A stretch of DNA of 64,000 nucleotides from the NCBI GenBank assembly GCA_029242715.1, contig JAQWTL010000041.1, positions 1-64,000 on the forward strand, in the 5' to 3' direction. Shown here piece by piece: positions 25,723 through 33,909 of the stretch. The first letter of the stretch is position 1. Each line of letters starts with the position of its first letter. Both the position numbers and the translations under genes were made by a program. The notes under the pieces were generated by a model that saw only the letters and a list, made by a program, of their open reading frames with translations, had not been told where the DNA came from and did no database searches. Source of the stretch: Phycisphaerales bacterium. Its GTDB lineage: Bacteria; Planctomycetota; Phycisphaerae; Phycisphaerales; SM1A02.

Positions 25723-27354
25723 ATGAGCCAGCAACCACGCAGGCGTCAAACCGCCCACAGCCTGATGCTTTTCATCCTGTCGAATTGGGCTCGAACGGTT
25801 GTGCTGGTCGTGGTCGGGTTCATCCTGACACCACTCATGATCGAGGCCTTTGGCCTGGTTCTCTTCGGGCTGCTCATACTCGTTCAGCAAATCACCATTT
25901 CAATGGTGCGGCCAGTCCGTGCAGCGGTGACATCCACGCTTGTGAAATCCATTTCAGAGGCGAGAGGGTCCGGGGAGGAGAACGGATTCTCCAGCGTATT
26001 CACCAACGGTGTCGGCTTGATGACCATGTTGTTCACCGCACTGGTTGTCCTGGGCATCCTGGCCATCTTCTTCGCGAAGAACATTCTCGATTTCCCGGCA
26101 GAACAGGTTTCGAATGTTCAATTGGCGATTGCCGGTGAAGTCATCATCATTTCGATGTCTTCGTTCACGGCGCCATGGTTGGCGCTTTTCCTGCTGGATC
26201 AGCGGCCCATTCTCTACAACGCTGACCTCGCCATTCGCAGATGGCTAGACATGATCGCATTCCTTCTGGCGCTCATGCCATTTGGTCTGGAGATCTTCCA
26301 GAGATTCATCATCATCCGTACGTCATTGTGCATGATGCATTTCCTGGTGCGTGTCCTGGTGGCCCGGAGGGTGATGGTCGAAGCAAGGGTTAAACCATCT
26401 CTTCTGAACTGGTCGCGAATGGGGCAGTTGTTGCGACTGGGTGGTCTGACGACCGGGCAACCGTTCAGCAATTTCAATTTCTTCGTGCTGGACAATTACC
26501 TGTTCAACATCGTGTTTGGTCCGATCTACAACGGTCTCTACGCCATCGTGACCCAGTTGCGAGGCTATGCGAGGCGGTTTGGATCCCAGGTCTTCGATGG
26601 CATGGTGGCGATCGCTGCAGACATCCATGAACGGGGAGAGAAACAGACCAATATCCGGGCCATGCTTGCTGTCTCCAGGATCACGGCGGGTGTGATGATG
26701 CTGTCGACGGGCATCATCATCATCTTCTTCCGTCCACTGATTGACCTTTGGCTGGGCAGCCGACTCCGTATGGATGAAACGCTGCTCTCAGTCCTGTCTT
26801 ACGAGAGTGCCATTGACCTCATATGGGGAATACTGGCCATGCTCCTTGTCGGGGGCATCATGCTGGAGACGGCAACGGCTGCGTCCAAGTTTCTCTATGG
26901 CATGGGGCTGGTGAAGCGGTATGCAGGCGTTCTTTTCACGTCCGGGATCACGAAATTCGTGGTCTCGGTATTGGTCGTGGTGCTCATCATCAATTTCATC
27001 CCGGATCTGGAGACTCGGCCAGACGTCCCACTGATCTTTCCGGGAATCACGCTGATTTGTCAGATCATATTCTTCGGCATAGTCATGCCTCACCGGGTTA
27101 CGCGCCTCACAGGCATCAGTGTTGCCACCTGGTGTTGGCACGCGATCATCAAGCCCTTGATGTCAGCGGTGATTCCTCTTGGCGTGGGAGTGATACTTAT
27201 CCTGACGATTCAGGAATGGAACTGGGCATGGCTCGTCTCATCGATCCTGCTGGTCGGGCTGCTGTGCATGCCCAGCAGTTTTTTCCTGCTCTTCGAGGCC
27301 GATGAACGCAAACGCATCTGGCATGTGATTGGTCGAGTGCGAAGCAGGCGTTGA
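25723..27354 (+). CDS. Polysaccharide flippase-like membrane protein
   Basis: Polytopic protein of 543 residues with roughly 12-14 membrane segments, MOP-superfamily style. N-terminal SNWARTVVLVVVGFILTPLMIEAFGLVLFGLLILVQQ is typical of Wzx/oligosaccharide flippases, as are the internal LDNYLFNIVFGP and VTQLRGYARRF segments. It would move lipid-linked glycans outward across the inner membrane. No glycosyltransferases are adjacent; UDP-xylose synthase-like and sulfotransferase genes are elsewhere in the window. The stop is immediately followed by the convergent stop of the next gene (0 bases between). Confidence 0.75.
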   Translation: MSQQPRRRQTAHSLMLFILSNWARTVVLVVVGFILTPLMIEAFGLVLFGLLILVQQITISMVRPVRAAVTSTLVKSISEARGSGEENGFSSVFTNGVGLMTMLFTALVVLGILAIFFAKNILDFPAEQVSNVQLAIAGEVIIISMSSFTAPWLALFLLDQRPILYNADLAIRRWLDMIAFLLALMPFGLEIFQRFIIIRTSLCMMHFLVRVLVARRVMVEARVKPSLLNWSRMGQLLRLGGLTTGQPFSNFNFFVLDNYLFNIVFGPIYNGLYAIVTQLRGYARRFGSQVFDGMVAIAADIHERGEKQTNIRAMLAVSRITAGVMMLSTGIIIIFFRPLIDLWLGSRLRMDETLLSVLSYESAIDLIWGILAMLLVGGIMLETATAASKFLYGMGLVKRYAGVLFTSGITKFVVSVLVVVLIINFIPDLETRPDVPLIFPGITLICQIIFFGIVMPHRVTRLTGISVATWCWHAIIKPLMSAVIPLGVGVILILTIQEWNWAWLVSSILLVGLLCMPSSFFLLFEADERKRIWHVIGRVRSRR

Positions 27355-28293
27355 TCAGGGACAGGGTCCGAATTCACTGATCATCCGCAGGATGTCCAGA
27401 ACATTGACCTCACCATCCCCGTTGAGATCACTCGCGCAAGGCACTTCATCTTCTGCGAGACCGAAGGGGTCGAGTCCCAGCATGGTGTCGGCCAGTGCAC
27501 TGCCGAGATTGATCATGCCAGTGGAAGTGAAGTGGACAAGGTCGATCTTCAGTTCGAAGGATTCACATGTAACCGTGGCGACATGGGGATCCTTTACGGC
27601 CACATTGTCCATGCCTTGGTGTACCAGATCGACGTATGGGTAGTTACTCGTTCGAGGTCTGACCTTGGCGACGACTACAGGCAAGTTCGAGTCCGAAGTG
27701 GCATCACGTACTCCATCGATCAAACTCTGGAGGTTTTCCTCGTAATTCTCAGCCGCCCATTGAGCGGAACAATCGCCTTCACCCTGGACCCATACGAATC
27801 CCGCGAAACGAACAATGACATCATCGTCTTCCAGTTCCTCCTGCCACACTTCCATGAGAGTGGTCAGGGTCTCGAAGAGATGTTCTCCACAACCTTTTGG
27901 GTTCCATGCACATCCCAGATTCGTTCCGTTGTACGCAACCTTCATGAAAGCGAGGTTTCGTTCCGGATGAATGTCAGAGAGCACGTAGCCAAGCATCATT
28001 TCCGGTCCGAAGTTCAGTGAGGCGCCTCTTGGCTTGAGTGGTTCCCAGTCCTCTCCAAATTCCTCACCATTCAACCATGTACGCATGGTCACGTTGGCGT
28101 TGGTTGCAGCGTAGGCCTCCAGCAGTCCCGGAAGGCTGTCGTAGCTTGCTCCGCCGACCATGTTTGACTGGCCCGCGAGTACAAAGACATCCATGACAGG
28201 CTTGTCACCAGCCTGCAGTTGGCCGGATGCCAGCAGTACTGTCACCAGGCCGAGTACCTTGGAGATCTTCAATAAGGTCGTCTTCATGTTCAA
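27355..28293 (-). CDS. Secreted SASA-type carbohydrate esterase with dockerin-like end
   Basis: Exported protein of 312 residues. Signal peptide: MNMKTTLLKISKVLGLVTVLLASGQLQA. The GDSL/SASA fold shows AGQSNMVGG (nucleophile Ser with oxyanion Asn nearby), WVQGEGDCS, and DLVHFTSTGMINLG, where the His completes the Asp/His dyad; the family includes sialate and xylan O-acetylesterases. The last ~35 residues are CASDLNGDGEVNVLDILRMI-like, one dockerin-type calcium loop ending in FGPCP. This suggests an extracellular, surface- or complex-associated glycan esterase. Only one dockerin repeat is present, where classical dockerins have two. Confidence 0.82.
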   Translation of the reverse strand: MNMKTTLLKISKVLGLVTVLLASGQLQAGDKPVMDVFVLAGQSNMVGGASYDSLPGLLEAYAATNANVTMRTWLNGEEFGEDWEPLKPRGASLNFGPEMMLGYVLSDIHPERNLAFMKVAYNGTNLGCAWNPKGCGEHLFETLTTLMEVWQEELEDDDVIVRFAGFVWVQGEGDCSAQWAAENYEENLQSLIDGVRDATSDSNLPVVVAKVRPRTSNYPYVDLVHQGMDNVAVKDPHVATVTCESFELKIDLVHFTSTGMINLGSALADTMLGLDPFGLAEDEVPCASDLNGDGEVNVLDILRMISEFGPCP

Positions 28294-28503
28294 TCAATAC
28301 GCGGAAACACGCCTCTAAGTGCCAAAAAACTGTGAAGCCACCAATGCGAACGTACTTGCGCATTTGAGGGGGGTCAAGGAGAAAGGCATGGGGGCATCAA
28401 GCTTGCTCAGCCGATAGCGTTTCTGTGGGGCCTACAATGGCATCATGCTTCTTTTCGAAGAACAGGCTGGCAAAGGATCACTCGCTTCCGAGAACCCGTC
28501 TCC

Positions 28504-29394
28504 ATGACACTGCCCTCCTTTCTCATTGTTGGTGCGATGAAGGCTGGTACCACGACTCTCTTTGAGGACCTGGCGACCCATCCGGATGTCTTCCCGCCAG
28601 AAGACAAGGAGCCCGGAAACCTGAACCAGGATGCCGTGTTGTCTCCAGATGGTCGAGCTGCCTACGAACGATGCTTCAGACGATGTCCTGCCAGCAAGGT
28701 GACCTTCGAGGCGTCGACGTACTACACGATGCTGCAAGAGTATCGTGGTGCTCCACAGCGAGCCCAGTCACTGCTCGGCCGGGATCTCAAGGTGGTGTAC
28801 ATCGTTCGTGAGCCGGTGGCCCGGACAATCTCTCATCATCGTCACATGATGGATTCAAACGAAATTGGACCAGACATCAATCAGGCAGTCCGGGATGACA
28901 GTCGCTTGATCGGATACAGCCGATATCTCCATCAGATCGAGCCCTGGTTGGATGTGTTTGGCCAGCAGCAGGTGATGCTGGTTCATTTCGAGTCATACAT
29001 CGCTGATCGCGTCAGCGTCGTAGAGGCCGTTCAGGCCTTTCTTGGATTCCAGCCACGGGGTGATCTCGTGCTCACTGGATTTGCCGCGAACAAGAGCCAG
29101 GGCAAACTGGTTGATACAAGGCTGAGCCGAAGCCTTTCATCCAGTGGTCTCTATCGAAACCTCATCCGGCCGATTCTTCCGAGCCGGTTGAAAAATCGCG
29201 CCAAGCAGTTGGTCGCCAGACGATCAACTGCTTCGCCAACGCAGATCAGCCCGGAAACGGTTGACATGATTCTTGAACAGACGTCCCGTGATGTCTCTGG
29301 TATAGCGTCCATGGTGTATCCAGAGCTTGAGCCTGGCACGCTTCCCTGGAAGGCAGAGGATGCACGAGCCAGGGCTCTGGGCGATCGGGGATAA
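28504..29394 (+). CDS. Sulfotransferase domain protein
   Basis: PAPS-dependent sulfotransferase of 296 residues. 5'-phosphosulfate loop: IVGAMKAGTTTLFEDL near residue 8-22. 3'-phosphate loop: VVYIVREPVARTISHHRHM (~98-116). The pattern resembles heparan-sulfate-type and bacterial polysaccharide sulfotransferases. No signal peptide. The gene is the first of a short plus-strand group: this enzyme, a second sulfotransferase-like P-loop protein 98 bases later, and a membrane protein 87 bases after that. The stretch upstream (28294-28503) has a TACAAT at 28433 but no matching -35 box. Confidence 0.85.
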   Translation: MTLPSFLIVGAMKAGTTTLFEDLATHPDVFPPEDKEPGNLNQDAVLSPDGRAAYERCFRRCPASKVTFEASTYYTMLQEYRGAPQRAQSLLGRDLKVVYIVREPVARTISHHRHMMDSNEIGPDINQAVRDDSRLIGYSRYLHQIEPWLDVFGQQQVMLVHFESYIADRVSVVEAVQAFLGFQPRGDLVLTGFAANKSQGKLVDTRLSRSLSSSGLYRNLIRPILPSRLKNRAKQLVARRSTASPTQISPETVDMILEQTSRDVSGIASMVYPELEPGTLPWKAEDARARALGDRG

Positions 29395-29491
29395 CACAGT
29401 CCGCGGAAGCCGCATGATCCCGCTTGTTATACTTCGCGCCCACCAGTGCTGTAAGAGTTAAGACGCAGCACTACTTCACGAGGATTCCAGG

Positions 29492-30127
29492 ATGCAACCC
29501 AAGGTCGTCTTTGTCATCGGCCCCGAAAGTACCGGGAGTACGTTGATTGCCAGGATCTGTGGGCACGTTCTCTGTGGGATTCCAATGAACTCCGGTGAGA
29601 AGACGCAGTGGAAGGATCAGGATGACAATCAGGTCTGGCATGTCTCCTTGCCTTCGGGCGCTGCGGCCAGCTTTCCGGATATCGATGCCTGGATCAGCAA
29701 GTACAAAGAGACACACGCGATCCATTTCGTGCTGACGACACGGGACATCACACTGTCGGAGTTTTCCCGACGGGGTCGTTTCATGAGGCGGGGTGCTGAA
29801 GAAGTCAAGCAACAATCGCAACAGGCTCGGGACATCATGATTCATGCCATGGGACTGGGGTATCCATGGCATATCGTCTCCTACGAGACGACGGTCTTCC
29901 TGGGAGCGCCATACCTGGATCTGCTCTACCGGTTCATAGGGGTAGAAAGTGATTTCCTGCCTCCGCTTCGGGATGCCAATTTAAAGAGACTGGAAAGCAT
30001 GGGAATCCGGGATTCCATCGAACGGTGGCTCCGCCGCAGTTGGTTTGCGGTTCGTGGAGGCCCAAGGAAGCCCAAGCCGGATGACACCCGCTTTCCAGCT
30101 TCGGAAGAACCACCGCCTGGCGGATGA
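29492..30127 (+). CDS. Sulfotransferase-like P-loop protein, short
   Basis: Protein of 211 residues with an N-terminal FVIGPESTGSTLIARICG loop in the position of a sulfotransferase 5'-phosphosulfate loop and HFVLTTRDITLSEFSRRGRF at ~72-91 in the place of the 3'-phosphate loop. The size is small for the family and the C-terminal part (after 160) is basic and Pro-rich (GGPRKPKPDD). A nucleoside kinase cannot be excluded, but the RD-S spacing favours a sulfotransferase. Preceded by GGATTCCAGG near the ATG. Downstream of the larger sulfotransferase and probably cotranscribed. Confidence 0.6.
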   Translation: MQPKVVFVIGPESTGSTLIARICGHVLCGIPMNSGEKTQWKDQDDNQVWHVSLPSGAAASFPDIDAWISKYKETHAIHFVLTTRDITLSEFSRRGRFMRRGAEEVKQQSQQARDIMIHAMGLGYPWHIVSYETTVFLGAPYLDLLYRFIGVESDFLPPLRDANLKRLESMGIRDSIERWLRRSWFAVRGGPRKPKPDDTRFPASEEPPPGG

Positions 30128-30213
30128 TTTCCCAGGAGCGGGTAGAGGCCTCTGCTTGCGATGCCGTGGCCTTGCAGCGATTATGTTTCCAGCACACCAA
30201 AGGAGGCTAGGCC

Positions 30214-31632
30214 ATGGAACGCGAGGTTCATCGCATGACCGTCGACGAGATGGAGTTTGGCAAGGTCTTCCGGTTCGGACGAGTCCTGAAAGCTATTGGC
30301 TCTTCTCTCCAACCAGGCCGACTGGCCCTTGGTGTACTTGTTGTCGCTCTGATCGGGCTGGGTGGTCAGGTCTGTGACTGGGTTGGTGGCACGCTGCCGC
30401 CAGCAGGTCTGGCAGCAGAGACTTGGAACGGTGAGATGACAGTTTCCCAGAAGCGATCGGTTCGCCGCGCTGCTGGGAAGTGGACGGAGATGGACTTGAA
30501 GATCGACTCGAAGGTTGATCCTTCAGAAGTCCTGGCAGCGATGCGTGCCAAATTTGCAAGTCCAGGATCAATCGAGGCATCACGAATGGATGCCTTCATG
30601 CAGGATTACGACGCCGTGAATGGCACGCGTGGCCGTGGTCCCTTTGAGGCTACTGTTGACTGGGTTGGTCTGCAGATTGCACGGATTGCCCAGGCTACGC
30701 TTGACCTTTCTGCAGTCACTGTTGTTGATGCGGCCATTGATATCGCCTGGGGAACTCCACGAATGCTTTGGAAGCATGGCCAGTGGTGGTTCATGCTCTT
30801 CATGGGCTTGTGGACATTGCTCCTGTTTGCGATCTTCGGGGGGGCGATGTGTCGAATGGAGGCAGTCCAGGCAGCGGGAGGGCAACGCATCGGCCCATTG
30901 GACGCCACTGACTTCGCCTTGGGCCGTTTGATCAACATGTATGGCAGTCTGCTCATCCCGCTCGTTCTGGCGGGGGGACTTGCGGGGCTGCTGCTGTTGA
31001 GCGGCCTGTTGATGAATGTTCCTGTCCTGAACATCATCGTCGCGATCTTGTATGGCCTGAGTCTCCTGGCAGGTTTGGGAATCATGATGCTGCTGCTGGG
31101 TTATGCCGCCTGTGGTGGCATGCTGATTCCTGCGGTAGCCGTCGAGAATTGTGATGGGGGGGATGCCATGCAGCGGGCCTACTCATACATGGTGACTCGC
31201 CCGCTCCACCTGATCCTTTACAGCGGAATGGGGCTCATCGGTCTCGGGCTCGGACTTGTCCTTGTAATCGTGTTGGTCAATGCAGCCTTGTCTACGACCG
31301 CAGGATTACAGGGTGCATGGACGTGGAACACCAGCTTTGCGGGAGCCGGAGGCGCTGTCGAGATCTTCTCAAGCATTGATGATCCCAGTCCGGGTTTCAA
31401 TTCCTGGTGGACAGGGATTGCGGGTTGGTTCATCGGGTTCTGGGAGTCTGTCGTCGTCTTGGCGGTACTTGGTTGGATCTTCAGTTACTGCTGTGCAGCC
31501 TGGACACGCATCTACTTGTTGATGCGGCGGGCTTGTGATGGACTGGAGGAAGATACGATCTGGTTTTCAGGTTTGATCCCAGGCACACTTGCTCCTGAGA
31601 GTTTCAATGCATCCGAGTCGAGTTCTTCCTGA
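30214..31632 (+). CDS. Multi-pass membrane protein of unknown function
   Basis: 472 residues, function not recognised. A cytoplasmic N-terminus with FRFGRVLKAIGSSLQPGRL leads to one membrane segment (~28-50). A soluble stretch follows (~60-165) with helix-forming Lys/Asp/Ala-rich sequence. Then about six membrane segments: around WWFMLFMGLWTLLLFAIFGG, LLIPLVLAGGLAGLLLLSGLL, ILYGLSLLAGLGIMMLLLGY, a GMGLIGLGLGLVLVIVLVN helix, and a last one near WIFSYCCAAWTRIYLLMRR. Gly-rich membrane helices and a serine-rich end are the only distinctive features. Similar multi-pass proteins without known function are common in this lineage, as far as I can tell. Starts at ATG 30214 after AGGAGGC; a second in-frame ATG follows at 30235. 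Confidence 0.7.
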   Translation: MEREVHRMTVDEMEFGKVFRFGRVLKAIGSSLQPGRLALGVLVVALIGLGGQVCDWVGGTLPPAGLAAETWNGEMTVSQKRSVRRAAGKWTEMDLKIDSKVDPSEVLAAMRAKFASPGSIEASRMDAFMQDYDAVNGTRGRGPFEATVDWVGLQIARIAQATLDLSAVTVVDAAIDIAWGTPRMLWKHGQWWFMLFMGLWTLLLFAIFGGAMCRMEAVQAAGGQRIGPLDATDFALGRLINMYGSLLIPLVLAGGLAGLLLLSGLLMNVPVLNIIVAILYGLSLLAGLGIMMLLLGYAACGGMLIPAVAVENCDGGDAMQRAYSYMVTRPLHLILYSGMGLIGLGLGLVLVIVLVNAALSTTAGLQGAWTWNTSFAGAGGAVEIFSSIDDPSPGFNSWWTGIAGWFIGFWESVVVLAVLGWIFSYCCAAWTRIYLLMRRACDGLEEDTIWFSGLIPGTLAPESFNASESSSS

Positions 31633-31695
31633 TCTTTCTGCCAACGGCTCACTGGATCATCGACCTCGAGTTTTTCATACAGTCAAGATCATGAA

Positions 31696-31726
31696 CAACG
31701 CCCCCCGTTTGAAGCGGGGGGCGTTG
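31696..31726. terminator. Bidirectional hairpin between convergent genes
   Basis: Perfect 12-bp stem, CAACGCCCCCCG with CGGGGGGCGTTG, loop TTTGAAG. It lies between the membrane protein and the minus-strand gene at 31754; no T run on either side, so termination strength is uncertain. Confidence 0.7.
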
Positions 31727-31753
31727 TAGAAGTCAGACTGTTTGAGAGGCTCT

Positions 31754-32341
31754 CTAGGAGCTGGATTCTTCGGTTTCGTCTTCGTCCGTGGTGCCCTCGC
31801 ACCCAATTTGGAAGATCGACTGGGTTCTCAGGACCATCTGGCAGTCGCTGCGGAGGTGGTATCCCTGGAGGTGGACTTCATCTGCGTATCGCTGGTGCTC
31901 TACCAGTGACAGGTTGGGGGTACCAGATGTTTCCCAGACCTTCAGCAGGCCTTCACCCATGCGACCGTGTTCCAACATCTCTCGGTAAGTGCCGAGGTAG
32001 AGGTGGTCAGAAAGGGTTTCGGTCTGGATCGATGTCACGAAGGTGATCCGATCAGCAATTTCAGCCTCGTGGTCCTTTTCGCCTGCACATGGCAAAGTGG
32101 TGACTATGCCTCGCTCAGGAAGCGACTTGTAGTCGTCAGTGACGACTTCAGTGACAATGATGTCGTCATACTCGAATCGGAAGGCATGACCTCCTGCAAA
32201 GAGCCATGACTCGAATTCAAAGTCACCATGAGAGCCTTTTTCGCGAGCTTCGATCCGGAAGAACTCAGGATGCAGCGGAGCCCGGTACAACAGCGTGTGA
32301 TACGCTTGAAGGCTAGTTGTCGTGCGTGGGGTGAAGCTCAT
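31754..32341 (-). CDS. DUF2617-like conserved hypothetical protein
   Basis: 195 residues starting at ATG 32341 (MSFTPRTTTSLQAYHTLLYRAPLHPEFF); an upstream in-frame ATG at 32371 adds ten residues. The YRAPLHPEFFRIEARE segment, GGHAFRFEYDDIIVTEVV, and the C-terminal YADEVHLQGYHLRSDCQMVLRTQ look like the DUF2617 family, whose function is not known. No catalytic motif or signal peptide. The last 15 residues are Glu/Asp/Ser-rich. Confidence is for a real gene; the family name is less sure. Confidence 0.6.
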   Translation of the reverse strand: MSFTPRTTTSLQAYHTLLYRAPLHPEFFRIEAREKGSHGDFEFESWLFAGGHAFRFEYDDIIVTEVVTDDYKSLPERGIVTTLPCAGEKDHEAEIADRITFVTSIQTETLSDHLYLGTYREMLEHGRMGEGLLKVWETSGTPNLSLVEHQRYADEVHLQGYHLRSDCQMVLRTQSIFQIGCEGTTDEDETEESSS

Positions 32342-32527
32342 TCGTAGTCCCTTCCGAATAGTTGAAATCAAGAGCTTCTCCTCCTCTTCCCTCCCAAGAA
32401 GATGGGGGGCATTGTTGCTGGTTCTGGCCCGGGTTCAAGTACCAAATGTCCAAATTTCGTATACATCTTGAACTTCCCATCGTCAGCACTCATTAAAGGG
32501 CCACAGCTTTTGGGCAGATCTCCCGCT

Positions 32528-33250
32528 ATGACAAGCACTTCTGAAAAGCTCCGATCCGTGGCCAGGCAGGCCCTGGAAACAGAACTTCTCTTTGGAACAA
32601 ATTTCATTCCAAGGCGTTCGGGTCCGATAGGCCAGCTCCCCGCTTCAGAATCGGGGACCCCTGTGGATAAGCCGGTGACACTTGCCGAGGTGGAATCACG
32701 ATTTGCGGCCCGGTTCCCCGTCTGTGAATCACTCTCAGGAGCCACCCAGCCAGTTTTCGGCGAGGGCAGCCCTGAGGCTGAGCTCGTCTTTGTCGGCGAG
32801 GCCCCTGGGGCCGATGAAGACCGCCTTGGCCGGCCTTTCGTCGGTGCTGCGGGCCGAAAACTGGATGACATCATTTCAGCCATGGGCTTGTCTCGTGAAG
32901 CGGTCTATATCGCCAATATTCTCAAGGCCCGGCCCCCAGGGAACCGGAATCCGTTGCCTGACGAAATCGCTGCCCATGCCCCCTTCCTGGTGGAACAACT
33001 GAAGCTGATCCAGCCTCGGGTGATCGTAGCGCTTGGACGCCCTGCGGCCCATTTCCTTTTGGAAACAAACGATCCGATATCCCGCCTGAGGGGTTCTTGG
33101 GGTATCTGGAGCCATGAGGGGCTTGAAGTGCCGGTTATGCCAACATTTCACCCGGCCTATCTCTTGCGTCAGTACACAGTTGAAGTCAGGACCCAGGTTT
33201 GGAATGACATGCAGAAGGTTCTTAAGAAGCTTGAAGAATCCTTGAGATGA
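32528..33250 (+). CDS. Uracil-DNA glycosylase, family 4-like
   Basis: DNA base-excision enzyme removing uracil. 240 residues from ATG 32528; an upstream in-frame ATG at 32402 overlaps unrelated sequence. Family 4 motifs: VFVGEAPGADEDRLGRPFVG (motif A) and FHPAYLLRQ (motif B), plus VIVALGRPAAHFLL. In classical family 4 enzymes a 4Fe-4S cluster is held by four Cys: CxxC, Cys in KCRPP, and Cys near CxxYL. Here the first Cys of CxxC is Phe (FPVCESL), KCRPP is KARPP and the fourth is Ala (AAHAPFL). Only one of four ligands remains, so the cluster is probably absent. Activity is plausible because the active-site motifs remain. Confidence 0.85.
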   Translation: MTSTSEKLRSVARQALETELLFGTNFIPRRSGPIGQLPASESGTPVDKPVTLAEVESRFAARFPVCESLSGATQPVFGEGSPEAELVFVGEAPGADEDRLGRPFVGAAGRKLDDIISAMGLSREAVYIANILKARPPGNRNPLPDEIAAHAPFLVEQLKLIQPRVIVALGRPAAHFLLETNDPISRLRGSWGIWSHEGLEVPVMPTFHPAYLLRQYTVEVRTQVWNDMQKVLKKLEESLR

Positions 33251-33465
33251 CTTTCTCGTGAAAAAATTTTGAGCAGGCAGGAACCTTTGCTCAGGTTCAG
33301 GCGAACTACACCATGAGAAGCAAATGCTTCTTACTAAAAATGCCCCCCCCACAAGGAGCTCGCTTGTTGCCTAGCAGCATCGGGCTCTCTTTTTTTTTGT
33401 CCAGGCAAACCACAGCAGTTACAGAATCACAGTGCTCGCTTGAAGGATTCGGCTTCAGGTACGGA

Positions 33466-33909
33466 TCACCGCTCAACGATGAACGTGGCTGGTCCCTCGT
33501 TGACAAGTGACACCTGCATCGATGCCTGAAAGATGCCGGTGCAGACTTCCAGGGCATGGTCTTGGATCAGCAGTCGCTCGACTTCATCACACAGGAGTCG
33601 GCCATGTTCAGGATCCGCTGCCGATATGAAGCTTGGTCGATTACCTTTTGAACAATCACCAGCAAGCGTGAATTGGCTGACAAGCAGGATGCTGCCCCCG
33701 ACATCTTGTACAGATTGATCGAATCGCTGCTGCTCATCAGGAAAGACTCTCAGCCGGGCGATCTTGTTGGCCATCCAGTTGGCATCACCGGTGGTGTCAT
33801 CTTGTTGGACACAGAGCAGCACCACCAGACCATTTCCGATCGAGGCTCGGTAGTCCGCCTCGGCTACGGTGACAATTGCTTCGGAAACCCTTTGGACAAC
33901 GGCAATCAT
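33466..33909 (-). CDS. dtd: D-aminoacyl-tRNA deacylase
   Basis: Hydrolyses D-amino acids (and glycine) wrongly attached to tRNA. 147 residues, the DTD length. Landmarks: MIAVVQRVSEAIVTV, RLRVFPDEQQRFDQSV, the catalytic SQFTLAG strand, KGNRPSF, and the C-terminal NEGPATFIVER, where most members have NDGPVT. Overlaps the end of the upstream Memo-like gene by four bases, so the two are translationally coupled on the minus strand. Confidence 0.94.
   Translation of the reverse strand: MIAVVQRVSEAIVTVAEADYRASIGNGLVVLLCVQQDDTTGDANWMANKIARLRVFPDEQQRFDQSVQDVGGSILLVSQFTLAGDCSKGNRPSFISAADPEHGRLLCDEVERLLIQDHALEVCTGIFQASMQVSLVNEGPATFIVER

Noticed and set aside
25567-25890. Minus-strand frame of 107 codons in the divergent region before the flippase
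   Set aside because: It overlaps the flippase start, shows no motif and lacks a ribosome site.
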